Assembly (NCBI RefSeq): GCF_044465595.1
Contig: NZ_JBITLV010000006.1
Coordinates: 124,001 to 188,000, forward strand
From: Spongisporangium articulatum
GTDB taxonomy: Bacteria; Actinomycetota; Actinomycetes; Actinomycetales; Kineosporiaceae
Direction of reading: 5' to 3'
Length of the DNA: 64,000 nucleotides
Shown: positions 25,471-35,136 of the stretch, piece by piece
How the letters are laid out: every line of letters begins with the position of its first letter
How positions within the stretch are numbered: the stretch's first letter is position 1
Position numbers and translations under genes: made by a program
Notes under the pieces: model-generated
The model's database searches: none
What the model saw: only the letters and a program-made list of their open reading frames with translations
Told to the model about the DNA's origin: nothing

Positions 25471-27011
25471 GCGAGCCGACGCCCGACCTGGCCCCCGGCG
25501 CCACCTGGCCCGGCGTCGACGACTTCCGGGTGCTGGCCAAGGATCGCCGGGTGGTCCCGGTCGTGCGCCGGTTCCTGGCCGACGCCGAGACGCCGGTCGG
25601 GGTGTACCGCAAGCTGGCCGGCGACCGGCCCGGCACGTTTCTGCTCGAGTCGGCCGAGCACGGCGGCGTGTGGTCCCGCTGGAGCATCGTGGGGGCCGCC
25701 AGCCGGGCCACCCTCACGGCCCGCGACGGGCAGGCGCACTGGATCGGCGACCCGCCCGTCGGCGTCCCGACCGGCGGCGACCCGCTGGCCGCGCTGCGCG
25801 ACACGGTGGCCGCCCTGCGCACCCCGCACCTGCCGGGCCTGCCCCCGCTGACCGGCGGCATGGTCGGCTACCTGGGTTGGGACGCCGTGCGCCGGTGGGA
25901 ACGACTGCCCGACCGGACCGAGGACGAGCTCCAGGTACCCGAGCTGGCGATGAGCCTGGCCACGGACCTGGCCGTGCTCGACCACGCCGACGGCTCGCTC
26001 CTCCTGATCGCCAACGCCGTCAACTACGACGACACCGACGAGCGCGTCGACGAGGCGTGGGCCGACGCCGTGGCCCGGCTCGACCGGATGACCGCGGCGC
26101 TGGCCGAACCCGCGCCCAGCTCGGTGGCCGTCCACGACCGGGCCGACGCGCCGCCGCGCCCGCGGCAGCGCACCGCGCAGGCCGACTACCTGGACGCCGT
26201 GCGCGCGGGCCAGGTGGCCATCGTCGACGGCGAGGTCTTCCAGGTGGTCCTGTCGCAACGCTTCGACCTCGACTGCACCGCCGAGGCGCTCGACGTGTAC
26301 CGGGTGCTGCGAGCCTCGAACCCGAGCCCCTACATGTACCTGTACCGCACCGAGGACGGCACCGGCCGGCCGCTGGCCGTCGTCGGCTCCTCACCCGAGG
26401 CGCTGGTGAAGGTCACCGGCGGGCGGGCGATCACGCACCCCATCGCCGGCACCCGGCCGCGCGGGGCCACGGCCGCGGAGGACTCCGACCTCGGGGACGA
26501 GCTGCTGGCCGACGAGAAGGAACGGGCCGAGCACCTGATGCTGGTCGACCTGGCCCGCAACGACCTGGGCCGGGTGTGCCGGGCGGGCTCCGTGGAGGTC
26601 GTGGACTTCATGGAGATCGAGCGCTACAGCCACGTCATGCACCTGGTCTCCACGGTCGAGGGCGACCTCGCCCCGGGCCGCACCGCGTACGACGTCCTGC
26701 AGGCCACGTTCCCGGCGGGCACGCTGTCGGGGGCCCCCAAGCCCCGGGCGATGGAGCTGATCGAGGAGCTGGAACCGGTCCGGCGCGGGCTGTACGGCGG
26801 CGTGGTCGGCTACCTCGACTTCGCGGGCGACATGGACATGGCCATCGCGATCCGGACCGCGCTGCTGCGCGACGGCGTCGCCCACGTCCAGGCCGGGGCC
26901 GGGATCGTCGCGGACTCGGTCCCCGAACGCGAGGACGAGGAGTGCCGCAACAAGGCGGCCGCCGTCCTGCGGGCCGTGCAGGCCGCGAACACGCTGCGAC
27001 CCGCCCGATGA
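25467..27011 (+). CDS. trpE: Anthranilate synthase component I
   Basis: This 514-residue enzyme turns chorismate into anthranilate with ammonia from a glutamine amidotransferase (trpG, not in the window). FLLESAEHG near residue 60 is the tryptophan feedback site; the catalytic domain has SPEALVKV, HPIAGTRPRGAT, ERAEHLMLVDLARNDLGRV and AGAGIVADSVPEREDEE. Length is normal. It is coupled to hisI upstream and to the membrane protein gene downstream by four-base overlaps. Confidence 0.96.
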   Translation: MSEPTPDLAPGATWPGVDDFRVLAKDRRVVPVVRRFLADAETPVGVYRKLAGDRPGTFLLESAEHGGVWSRWSIVGAASRATLTARDGQAHWIGDPPVGVPTGGDPLAALRDTVAALRTPHLPGLPPLTGGMVGYLGWDAVRRWERLPDRTEDELQVPELAMSLATDLAVLDHADGSLLLIANAVNYDDTDERVDEAWADAVARLDRMTAALAEPAPSSVAVHDRADAPPRPRQRTAQADYLDAVRAGQVAIVDGEVFQVVLSQRFDLDCTAEALDVYRVLRASNPSPYMYLYRTEDGTGRPLAVVGSSPEALVKVTGGRAITHPIAGTRPRGATAAEDSDLGDELLADEKERAEHLMLVDLARNDLGRVCRAGSVEVVDFMEIERYSHVMHLVSTVEGDLAPGRTAYDVLQATFPAGTLSGAPKPRAMELIEELEPVRRGLYGGVVGYLDFAGDMDMAIAIRTALLRDGVAHVQAGAGIVADSVPEREDEECRNKAAAVLRAVQAANTLRPAR

Positions 27012-27547
27012 CCCGTTCGCGGGCCCTCACCGTCGCGCTCGGCCTGCTGGGCGGCCTCCTGGCCCTCGCGGCCGTGAACCGTACCTGGGTGACGGAACGG
27101 GTGGCCGGGCTGCCGGACGCCGCGGCCACGCAGGTCAGCGGCGACTCGGCCGCCCCCTCGGTGCCCGCGCTCGCGCTGGTCGCCCTCGCCGCGGTCGTCG
27201 TGCTCGGGACGGCGGGCCGCGCCGGCCGGTACATCGCCGCCGCCCTGCTGGTGGTCGCCGGCGTGGGCATCCCGGCGGCGGTCCTGCAGGCGCGAGGGGA
27301 CGCCGCCGGACCGGTCTCCGCGTGGGCGTGGGTGACCGCCGCGGCGGGGGTCCCGCTCCTGGTGGCGGGGGTGGCGGCGTTCGCGCTGGCCGGGCGCTGG
27401 CCACGACCGACCCGGCGGTACGAGCGCACCGGCGGTCCCGCGGAACCGCCGTCCCGGGCCGACCGTTCGGCAGATCGTTCGGCAGACCGTTCCGCCCCGG
27501 AGAGCGATGCGTGGGCCAGCCTCTCGCGGGGCGAGGACCCGACGTGA
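27008..27547 (+). CDS. Trp-operon-associated membrane protein (TIGR02234 type)
   Basis: This 179-residue protein has four hydrophobic segments (about 8-24, 51-68, 74-92, 103-126) and a hydrophilic tail with an S-A-D-R repeat. It sits directly after trpE with an ATGA overlap, the position of the TIGR02234 Trp-associated membrane proteins of actinobacteria (Rv1610 in M. tuberculosis, from memory). Its role in tryptophan metabolism is not known; transport is a guess. Confidence 0.85.
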   Translation: MTRSRALTVALGLLGGLLALAAVNRTWVTERVAGLPDAAATQVSGDSAAPSVPALALVALAAVVVLGTAGRAGRYIAAALLVVAGVGIPAAVLQARGDAAGPVSAWAWVTAAAGVPLLVAGVAAFALAGRWPRPTRRYERTGGPAEPPSRADRSADRSADRSAPESDAWASLSRGEDPT

Positions 27548-27605
27548 TCGCCGCCCTGGCAGAATGCCTGTGCTCGTGACGACCGTGACTCTGGGGAGAG
27601 ACCCG

Positions 27606-27863
27606 ATGGCCAAGACGACCGACCAGCCCGTGGTGGACCCGGCGCGGGTGCTGCCCCACGACCCGTACGGGCACGGTCACTCCATCGCCGCGTGGGCGGC
27701 CGTCACGATCGTCATGGTCGGCTTCGGCGTGGCGAGCATCGGCTTCGTGATCCCGAACGTGCCGCTGGCCATCGTCGGTGGCGTGATCGCGCTGGCCGGC
27801 GGGCCGATCGGCAAGATCCTGGGCGCCATGGGCCTGGGCTCGTCGCACGGCTCCACCCGCTGA
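27606..27863 (+). CDS. HGxxPAAW-family small membrane protein
   Basis: This 85-residue protein has the motif HGHSIAAWAAV (the family name has Pro where this has Ile) and two hydrophobic helices joined by a short turn at VIPNVPL. The family is found next to trp genes in actinobacteria; no function is known. The ATG at 27606 has GGGGAGAG eight bases ahead. Confidence 0.88.
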   Translation: MAKTTDQPVVDPARVLPHDPYGHGHSIAAWAAVTIVMVGFGVASIGFVIPNVPLAIVGGVIALAGGPIGKILGAMGLGSSHGSTR

Positions 27864-27875
27864 GACCGGGCCCCC

Positions 27876-28445
27876 GTGAGCGACCAGCCGAACGACCCGA
27901 ACGGTCAGCCCCCGTACGGTTCGCAGCCGCCCTACGGCTCGCAGCCGGAGCCGCAGCAGCCGCCGGCGTACGGCCAGCCCGACCCGAACCAGCCGACCTA
28001 CGGGCAGCCGCCGGCGTACGGCCAGCCCGCGCAGCCCGAGTACGGGCAGCCCCAGTACGGGCAACCCCAGTACGGCCAGCCGGGCTACGGGCAGCCGGGC
28101 TACGGGCAGCCGGGGCAGTACGGCCAGCCCGGCTACCCCTACGGCGGGAACCCTTACGCCGCAGCGGGTCCGACGCCGCCGAACTACCTGGTCTGGTCGA
28201 TCATCCTGACCGTCCTCGGCTTCCTGTGCTGCCTCCTGCCGGCCATCCCGGGGGTCGTCGGCATCGTCTACGGCGCCCAGGTCAGCTCGAAGTGGAACGT
28301 CGGTGACGTGGCCGGTGCGCAGGACGCGTCGTCCAAGGCCCGGCTCTGGACGATCATCGGCGCCGTGACCACCGCGGTGTTCTTCGTCGGGCTGTTCCTG
28401 CTGGGCCTGCTCGGTGCCTTCGCCGACAGCGGCTCGACCTTCTGA
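27876..28445 (+). CDS. Dispanin/CD225-like membrane protein with YGQP repeats
   Basis: This 189-residue protein has a disordered N-terminal 105 residues built of about a dozen Y-G-Q-P-type repeats, then two membrane helices (about 106-130 and 150-175). The stretch PGVVGIVYGAQVSSKWNVGD followed by AQDASSKARLW matches the CD225/dispanin pattern (short cytoplasmic loop, small-residue-rich). DUF4190 is a near alternative. The role is unknown. GTG at 27876 follows the preceding stop by 12 bases. Confidence 0.82.
   Translation: MSDQPNDPNGQPPYGSQPPYGSQPEPQQPPAYGQPDPNQPTYGQPPAYGQPAQPEYGQPQYGQPQYGQPGYGQPGYGQPGQYGQPGYPYGGNPYAAAGPTPPNYLVWSIILTVLGFLCCLLPAIPGVVGIVYGAQVSSKWNVGDVAGAQDASSKARLWTIIGAVTTAVFFVGLFLLGLLGAFADSGSTF
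27897..28150 (+). repeat. Degenerate repeat region coding Y-G-Q-P units
   Basis: About a dozen 12- to 24-bp units around TACGGGCAGCCC, with perfect neighbours near 28040-28110. This is the coding region of the disordered tail, not a CRISPR or intergenic repeat. Confidence 0.75.
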
Positions 28446-28857
28446 GCCGGCCCCACCGCTCACCCGCTACCTGCCGGTCGCGGGGCTCACGGCCGTCGTC
28501 GCCGGGGCGGTGGCCACGCTGGCCGTCGTCGACCCCCATCAGGCGGGCCACTACCCGACGTGCCCCTTCCTGGCGCTGACCGGCTGGTACTGCCCGGGCT
28601 GCGGGTCGCTACGGGCCGTGCACGACCTGACCCGCGGCGACCTGACCGGCGCGCTGGGGATGAACCCGCTGTTCGTCGTCCTGCTGCCCGTGCTCCTGGG
28701 TCTGTACCTCAACTGGTGGCGGCGCCTGGTGACCGGCCGCTACGGCCCGGGGCACCCGCCGTCCGTGCCCGGGTGGGTCCCGGTGGCCGTCCCCGTGCTC
28801 GTGCTGGCCTTCTGGGTGCTGCGCAACCTCCCCTTCGGGGCCGTACTGGCCCCCTGA
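28414..28857 (+). CDS. DUF2752 membrane protein
   Basis: This 147-residue protein has three hydrophobic segments and the DUF2752 mark CPFLALTGWYCPGCGSLRAV, three cysteines in a loop after the first helix. Function unknown. The GTG at 28414 overlaps the dispanin gene by 32 bases; no later start keeps the first helix, so it is kept although the overlap is long. Confidence 0.85.
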   Translation: MPSPTAARPSEPAPPLTRYLPVAGLTAVVAGAVATLAVVDPHQAGHYPTCPFLALTGWYCPGCGSLRAVHDLTRGDLTGALGMNPLFVVLLPVLLGLYLNWWRRLVTGRYGPGHPPSVPGWVPVAVPVLVLAFWVLRNLPFGAVLAP

Positions 28858-28888
28858 CCTGCTGTTTCGGCGGTCGGGGGCTTAGGGG

Positions 28889-28920
28889 CGTCAGGAGCAC
28901 CCCTGACGGGTGGGTACGAT
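28889..28920 (+). promoter_or_regulatory. Hairpin and possible promoter before trpC
   Basis: A 7-bp hairpin (CGTCAGG 28889-28895 with CCTGACG 28902-28908) is followed by TACGAT at 28915-28920, 34 bases before trpC. It may be an internal promoter for trpCB or an operator; no leader peptide rich in Trp codons is seen. Confidence 0.3.
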
Positions 28921-28954
28921 CGTGGCGGCCATCCGGTAGCCGAGGGAGTGTCGT

Positions 28955-29781
28955 GTGACAGTGCTCGAGGACATCCTCGACGGGGTTCGTGAGGACCTCG
29001 CCGAGCGACAGAGCCGTACCTCCCTGGAGGCGCTGCAGGAGCAGGCGCAGGGCCGGCGCGAAGCCCTCGCCGCCGAGTCGGTGCTGCGCGACGGCGACAC
29101 GGTCAAGATCATCGCCGAGGTGAAGCGGTCCAGCCCGAGCAAGGGCGCGTTGGCCGTCATCGCCGATCCGGCGGGCCTGGCCTCGGAGTACGAGTCGGGC
29201 GGGGCCAGCGTGATCAGCGTGCTGACCGAGCAGCGCCGCTTCGGGGGCAGCCTCGAGGACCTGGCCGCGGTCCGGCAGGCGGTGGACGTGCCGATCCTGC
29301 GCAAGGACTTCGTGGTCTCCAGCTACCAGGTCTGGGAGGCCCGGGCGCACGGTGCGGACGTCGTCCTGCTGATCGTGGCGGCCCTGGAGCAGGAGGCCCT
29401 GGTCTCCCTCACCGAACGGGTTCACTCCCTCGGGATGACCGCCCTCGTCGAGGTGCACGACGCCGAGGAACTGTCCCGAGCCGTCGACGCCGGGGCCCGC
29501 GTGATCGGCGTCAACACGCGCAACCTGCACACGCTCGAGGTCAGGCGCGAGGTGTTCGCCGAGCTGGCCCCGAAGATCCCGAGCGGGATCGTGCGGATCG
29601 CCGAGTCCGGCGTCCGCGGCCCGCACGACGTCTTCGACTACGCGCGGTCCGGGGCGCACGCCGTCCTGGTCGGTGAGAGCCTCGTGATCGGCAAGGACCC
29701 GCGCAGTGCGGTCGCCGACCTGGTCGCGGCCGGTTCGCACCCGGCGCTGCGGGCGGGGCAGCCGGCCCGGGAGCCGCGCGA

Positions 29782-29785
<4 letters not shown>
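28955..29785 (+). CDS. trpC: Indole-3-glycerol phosphate synthase
   Basis: This 276-residue TIM barrel closes the indole ring of CdRP. Key motifs are IIAEVKRSSPSKGAL (catalytic Lys), LRKDFVVS and GVNTRNLHTLEV. GTG at 28955 begins MTVLEDILDGVREDL, the usual actinobacterial start. trpF is not adjacent; in actinobacteria PriA(HisA) often does both isomerisations, and neither is in the window. The stop overlaps the trpB start by four bases. Confidence 0.96.
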
Positions 29786-31083
<1,298 letters not shown>

Positions 31084-31103
31084 CGTATCGCTGAATGCTC
31101 CGG

Positions 31104-31122
31104 TTAGGTATGCCTCACCTAA
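31104..31122 (+). promoter_or_regulatory. IdeR/DtxR iron box
   Basis: TTAGGTATGCCTCACCTAA is a 19-bp dyad that matches 16 of 19 positions of the DtxR/IdeR consensus (TTAGGTTAGSCTAACCTAA, known). It begins 20 bases after the trpB stop and ends 15 bases before the start of the siderophore lipoprotein, so iron-loaded IdeR should repress the importer. Confidence 0.85.
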
Positions 31123-31137
31123 CCCCAAGGAGCATCC

Positions 31138-32181
31138 ATGCGTTCTGCACGCCTGCTCGTCCTCTCCGCCACGCTGGCGGCCGTCGCGCTCCTGTCGACG
31201 GCCTGCGGCAGCGGTTCCGAGGGCGGCGACACCGGTACCGACGGCGCCTCGAGCGCCGCCTCCTTCCCCGTGACGATCAAGCACGTCTACGGCGAGACGA
31301 CGATCGAGAAGAAGCCCGAGCGCGTCGCCACCGTCGCGTGGGCCAACCACGAGGTGCCGCTCGCGCTCGGCGTCGTCCCGGTCGGCATGGCCAAGGCCAC
31401 GTGGGGCGACGACGACGGCAACGGCGTCCTGCCCTGGGTCCAGGAGAAACTGACGGCGCTGGGCGCCCGGACGCCGGTGCTCTTCGACGAGACCGACGGC
31501 ATCGACTTCGAGGCCGTCGCGGACACCCGGCCCGACGTCATCCTCGCCACGTACTCCGGGATCACCCAGGAGGACTACGACAAGCTGAGCAAGATCGCGC
31601 CGACCGTCGCCTACCCCAAGGTCGCCTGGGGCACCACGTACCAGGAGATGATCCGGATCAGCAGCCAGGCGCTGGGCCTGCAGGCCGAGGGTGACGCGCT
31701 GGTGGCCGACCTCGAGAAGCAGGTCTCCGACTCGTTCGCCAAGTACCCGCAGCTGGCGGGCAAGAAGATGGCCTTCACCTACATCGACCCGAAGAAGATG
31801 AGCGAGATCGGCTACTACACCTCGCTCGACACCCGTCCCGGCTTCCTGGCCTCGACCGGCATGCAGCACGCGAAGGTCGTCGCCGACGGCTCGGCCGGTA
31901 CGACGGAGTTCTACAAGACGATCAGCTCCGAGAAGGCCGACGAGTTCGACGACGTCGACGTGTTCATCACCTACGGCGACGCGCAGGGCAACGGCGTCAA
32001 GGCGATCCAGGCCGACCCGTTGATCGGGAAGATCCCGGCGGTCAGGAGCGGCGCAGTGGCGGTCTTCGCCGACTCCACGCCGCTGGCCGCCTCGGCCAAC
32101 CCGTCGCCGCTGTCCATCCCCTGGGGCATCGACGACTACTTCGCCCTGATCGCGGCGGCCGCCGACAAGGGCAAGGCCTGA
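31138..32181 (+). CDS. Iron-siderophore ABC transporter, binding lipoprotein
   Basis: This 347-residue FecB/FhuD-like protein has a signal peptide with lipobox LLSTACGSG, so it is membrane-anchored outside the cell. The mature part has the class III binding-protein pattern KPERVATVAWANHEVPLALG and ADTRPDVILATYSGITQ. It is first in a four-gene importer under an iron box, with AAGGAG before the ATG. The siderophore is not known; no siderophore synthesis genes are near. Confidence 0.9.
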   Translation: MRSARLLVLSATLAAVALLSTACGSGSEGGDTGTDGASSAASFPVTIKHVYGETTIEKKPERVATVAWANHEVPLALGVVPVGMAKATWGDDDGNGVLPWVQEKLTALGARTPVLFDETDGIDFEAVADTRPDVILATYSGITQEDYDKLSKIAPTVAYPKVAWGTTYQEMIRISSQALGLQAEGDALVADLEKQVSDSFAKYPQLAGKKMAFTYIDPKKMSEIGYYTSLDTRPGFLASTGMQHAKVVADGSAGTTEFYKTISSEKADEFDDVDVFITYGDAQGNGVKAIQADPLIGKIPAVRSGAVAVFADSTPLAASANPSPLSIPWGIDDYFALIAAAADKGKA

Positions 32182-32188
32182 TCTCCAG

Positions 32189-33259
32189 GTGAGCACGATC
32201 ACCGCACTGCGGGGCGCTGTCCTGACCGGACGGCGCCCCGCCGTCGCGGCCCGCGCCGGCTGGGTGGCGCTGTTCGCCGTCCTGCTCGGCCTGGCCGTGC
32301 TGGCCTCGGTGGCCCTCGGCACGCGGGTGGTCGGCTGGGATGCCGTGCAGGACGGCGTCGCGCACGCTCTCGGGTGGCGCACGGGTGCCTCGGCGGCGGA
32401 CGCGGTCGAGGCCGCGGCGGTCGAGAAGCGCGTACCGCGAACGCTTCTCGCGATGCTGGTCGGGGCCGCGCTCGGGCTGTCGGGGGCGGTGATGCAGGGC
32501 GTCACGCGCAACCCCCTGGCCGACCCCGGCCTGCTCGGCGTGACGACCGGTGCGTCGCTGGCCGTCGTCGCCTCGATCGCCTACCTGGGGGTGAGCTCGG
32601 CGGCCGTCCAGACCTGGATCGCGATCGGGGGCGCCGCCGGTTCGGCCGCCTTCGTCTACGCGGTCGGCTCGCTCGGCCGGGGCGGGGCCACCCCGCTCAA
32701 GCTGGCGCTGGCCGGTTCGGCCACCTCGGCCGCTTTCGTCTCCCTGATCAGCGTCGTCATGCTGCCCCGCCAGGACCTGGTGAACCAGTTCCGGTTCTGG
32801 CAGATCGGCGGCGTCGGCGGCGCCACCTTCGAGCGCATCGGGCCGATCCTCCCGTTCCTCGCCGTGGGGCTGCTGTTCAGCCTGTCCACCGCCCGGGGCC
32901 TGAACTCCCTGGCCCTGGGCGACGACCTGGCCGCCGGGCTGGGCGAGCGCACCGGACGCACCCGGTCCGTGGCCTTCGTCGGGTCGGTCGTGCTGTGCGG
33001 TGCGGCCACCGCGATGGCCGGTCCGATCGCCTTCGTCGGACTGCTCGTCCCGCACTCGGTCCGCCTGTTGATCGGTGTCGACCACCGGTGGCTGCTGCCC
33101 GCGTCGGCGCTCGTGGGCGCCGTCCTGCTGACCGTGGCCGACGTCGTCGGGCGGGTCATCGCCCGCCCGGAGGAGATCGACGTGGGCGTGGTGACCGCGT
33201 TCATCGGGGCGCCGCTGTTCATCTGGATCGTGCGGCGGCAGCGGGTGAGGTCGCTGTGA
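32189..33259 (+). CDS. FecCD-type siderophore permease 1
   Basis: This 356-residue permease of the BtuC/FecCD family has about ten hydrophobic segments. Family marks are RVPRTLLAMLVGAALGLSGA with MQGVTRNPLADPGLLGVT following, and AGPIAFVGLLVPHSVRLLIG near the C-terminal cytoplasmic helices that meet the ATPase. Its stop overlaps the second permease start by four bases. Confidence 0.92.
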   Translation: MSTITALRGAVLTGRRPAVAARAGWVALFAVLLGLAVLASVALGTRVVGWDAVQDGVAHALGWRTGASAADAVEAAAVEKRVPRTLLAMLVGAALGLSGAVMQGVTRNPLADPGLLGVTTGASLAVVASIAYLGVSSAAVQTWIAIGGAAGSAAFVYAVGSLGRGGATPLKLALAGSATSAAFVSLISVVMLPRQDLVNQFRFWQIGGVGGATFERIGPILPFLAVGLLFSLSTARGLNSLALGDDLAAGLGERTGRTRSVAFVGSVVLCGAATAMAGPIAFVGLLVPHSVRLLIGVDHRWLLPASALVGAVLLTVADVVGRVIARPEEIDVGVVTAFIGAPLFIWIVRRQRVRSL

Positions 33260-34308
33260 CCGTCCTGGAGTCTGTGTCCGTCGACAGGGCCGCCGTGGCC
33301 CGGGCCCGCGCCCGGCGGGCGCTGCGCCGCCACGCCCGGGTGGCGCTGCTCGCCGTCCTCGTGCTGGTCCTGTTCGCGGTCAGCCTGATGGTCGGCCGGA
33401 CGTTCTACGGCCCGGTGGACGTCGTCCGCGTGGTCCTCGGCGAGACCGTGCCGGGGGCGTCGTTCACCGTGGGGGAGCTGCGCCTGCCGCGCACGGTCCT
33501 GGGCCTGCTGGTGGGGGCGGCGCTCGGGCTGTCCGGCGTGACCTTCCAGACGATGCTGCGCAACGCGCTGGCCTCGCCCGACATCATCGGCATCTCGTCG
33601 GGGGCCAGCGCCGCCGCCGTGGTGGGCCTGGTCCTGCTGGACTGGAGCGCCTCGGTGACCTCGGTCGTGGCGATCGTCAGTGCGCTGGTCACCACGGTCC
33701 TGATCTACGGGCTGTCGTGGTCGCGGGGCGGGGCGGCCGACAGCCGGATGATCCTGATCGGGATCGGCTTCGCAGCCATGCTGCACAGCGTCATCTCGTA
33801 CGTGATCCTGCAGGCCGCGGCCTGGGACGTGCAGCTCGTGATGCGGTGGCTGACCGGCAGCCTGAACTCGGCCGACTGGGCCCGGGTCGCGCCGCTCGCG
33901 GTGGCCTTCGTGCTGATCGCGCCCCTGCTGATCGCCCAGGCGGGTCGCCTGGCGCTGATGCAGCACGGCCAGGACTCGGCGACCGCGCTCGGCGTCCCGG
34001 TGGAGCGCACCCGGCTGCTGGCGGTGGTGGCCGCCGTCGCCCTGCTGGCCTTCGCCACCGCGGCCGCCGGGCCGGTCGCGTTCGTGGCCTTCCTGGCCGG
34101 CCCGATCGCGGCCCGGGTGGTCGGCGGCGGTGGATCGATGATGGTCCCGGCCATGCTGGTCGGTGCGCTGCTGGTGCTCGGCGGCGACCTGGTCGGACAG
34201 TACGCGCTCGCCAACCGGTACCCCGTCGGCGTGGTCACCGGCGCGTTCGGCGCCCCCTACCTGATCTACCTGCTGGTGCGCACCAACCGGGCCGGAGGCT
34301 CCCTGTGA
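33256..34308 (+). CDS. FecCD-type siderophore permease 2
   Basis: This 350-residue permease pairs with the previous one. RLPRTVLGLLVGAALGLSGV, NALASPDIIGISSGASAA and AGPVAFVAFLAGPIAARVVG are the same family blocks, the last somewhat diverged. GTG at 33256 (GTGA) and the stop at 34308 overlap both neighbours by four bases. Confidence 0.92.
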   Translation: MTVLESVSVDRAAVARARARRALRRHARVALLAVLVLVLFAVSLMVGRTFYGPVDVVRVVLGETVPGASFTVGELRLPRTVLGLLVGAALGLSGVTFQTMLRNALASPDIIGISSGASAAAVVGLVLLDWSASVTSVVAIVSALVTTVLIYGLSWSRGGAADSRMILIGIGFAAMLHSVISYVILQAAAWDVQLVMRWLTGSLNSADWARVAPLAVAFVLIAPLLIAQAGRLALMQHGQDSATALGVPVERTRLLAVVAAVALLAFATAAAGPVAFVAFLAGPIAARVVGGGGSMMVPAMLVGALLVLGGDLVGQYALANRYPVGVVTGAFGAPYLIYLLVRTNRAGGSL

Positions 34309-35117
34309 CGCAAGACCACACGCTCGACGTCGAGGGCGTGACCCTCGGCTACGGCGATCGGACCGTCGTGACGGACCTGGACCTGCGCGTCCCGCCGGGA
34401 CGGATCACGGCCGTCGTCGGGGCCAACGCATGCGGGAAATCGACTATGCTGCGGGCGATGTCGCGCCTGCTGGCGCCGCAGTCCGGGCGGGTGCTGCTGG
34501 ACGGCAAGGAGCTGCACCGGCTACCGACCAAGGACGTGGCCCGCACCCTGGGGCTGCTGCCGCAGACCCCGATCGCCCCCGAGGGCATCGTGGTCGCCGA
34601 CCTGGTCTCCCGGGGCCGGCACCCGCACCAGCGGATGCTGACCCGGTGGAGCGCCCAGGACGACGCCGCGGTGGCCGCGGCGCTGAACGCGACCGACACC
34701 GCCGAGCTGGCCGACCGGGTCGTCGACGAGCTGTCCGGCGGGCAGCGCCAGCGGGTCTGGATCGCGATGGCCCTGGCCCAGGAGACCGACCTGCTCCTGC
34801 TGGACGAGCCCACCACCTACCTGGACGTCAGCCACCAGGTCGAGGTGCTGGACCTGCTCACCGACCTGAACGCCGAGCGCGGCACGACGGTCGTGATGGT
34901 GCTGCACGACCTGAACCTGGCCGCGCGCTACGCCGACCACCTCGTCGCCGTCCGCCGGGGCCGGCTGCACGTGGCCGGGCCGCCCGCCGAGGTGCTCACG
35001 GCCGAGGTGGTCGAGGAGGTGTTCGGGATGCGCAGCCACGTCATGCCCGACCCGGTCTCGGGCACGCCGATCGTGCTGCCCATCGGCCGCCATCATGCGG
35101 GTCAGCTCGCCGGTTGA
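34305..35117 (+). CDS. Siderophore ABC transporter, ATP-binding subunit
   Basis: This 270-residue FecE/FepC-like ATPase has Walker A VGANACGKST (Ala-Cys in place of the usual Gly-Ser), signature LSGGQRQRVWIAMAL, Walker B LLLLDEPTTYLD and H-loop MVLHDLNLA, with TTYLDVSHQ typical of iron-siderophore ATPases. It closes the iron operon; trpA begins 19 bases after its stop. Confidence 0.93.
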   Translation: MTQDHTLDVEGVTLGYGDRTVVTDLDLRVPPGRITAVVGANACGKSTMLRAMSRLLAPQSGRVLLDGKELHRLPTKDVARTLGLLPQTPIAPEGIVVADLVSRGRHPHQRMLTRWSAQDDAAVAAALNATDTAELADRVVDELSGGQRQRVWIAMALAQETDLLLLDEPTTYLDVSHQVEVLDLLTDLNAERGTTVVMVLHDLNLAARYADHLVAVRRGRLHVAGPPAEVLTAEVVEEVFGMRSHVMPDPVSGTPIVLPIGRHHAGQLAG

Positions 35118-35124
35118 CGACCAC

Positions 35125-35130
35125 TAGGAT
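35125..35130 (+). promoter_or_regulatory. -10 box of trpA
   Basis: TAGGAT ends six bases before the trpA GTG. It would let trpA-lgt be transcribed from its own leaderless promoter, apart from the iron-repressed genes in front. Confidence 0.5.
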
Positions 35131-35136
35131 CGCCGG

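Noticed and set aside
27897..28150. A CRISPR-like repeat array
   Set aside because: The repeats are short, uneven, without unique spacers, and encode Y-G-Q-P units in an open frame.
28955..29000. A tryptophan attenuator leader peptide before trpC or trpE
   Set aside because: No short frame with repeated Trp codons was found in the gaps; trpE is coupled to hisI with no leader at all.
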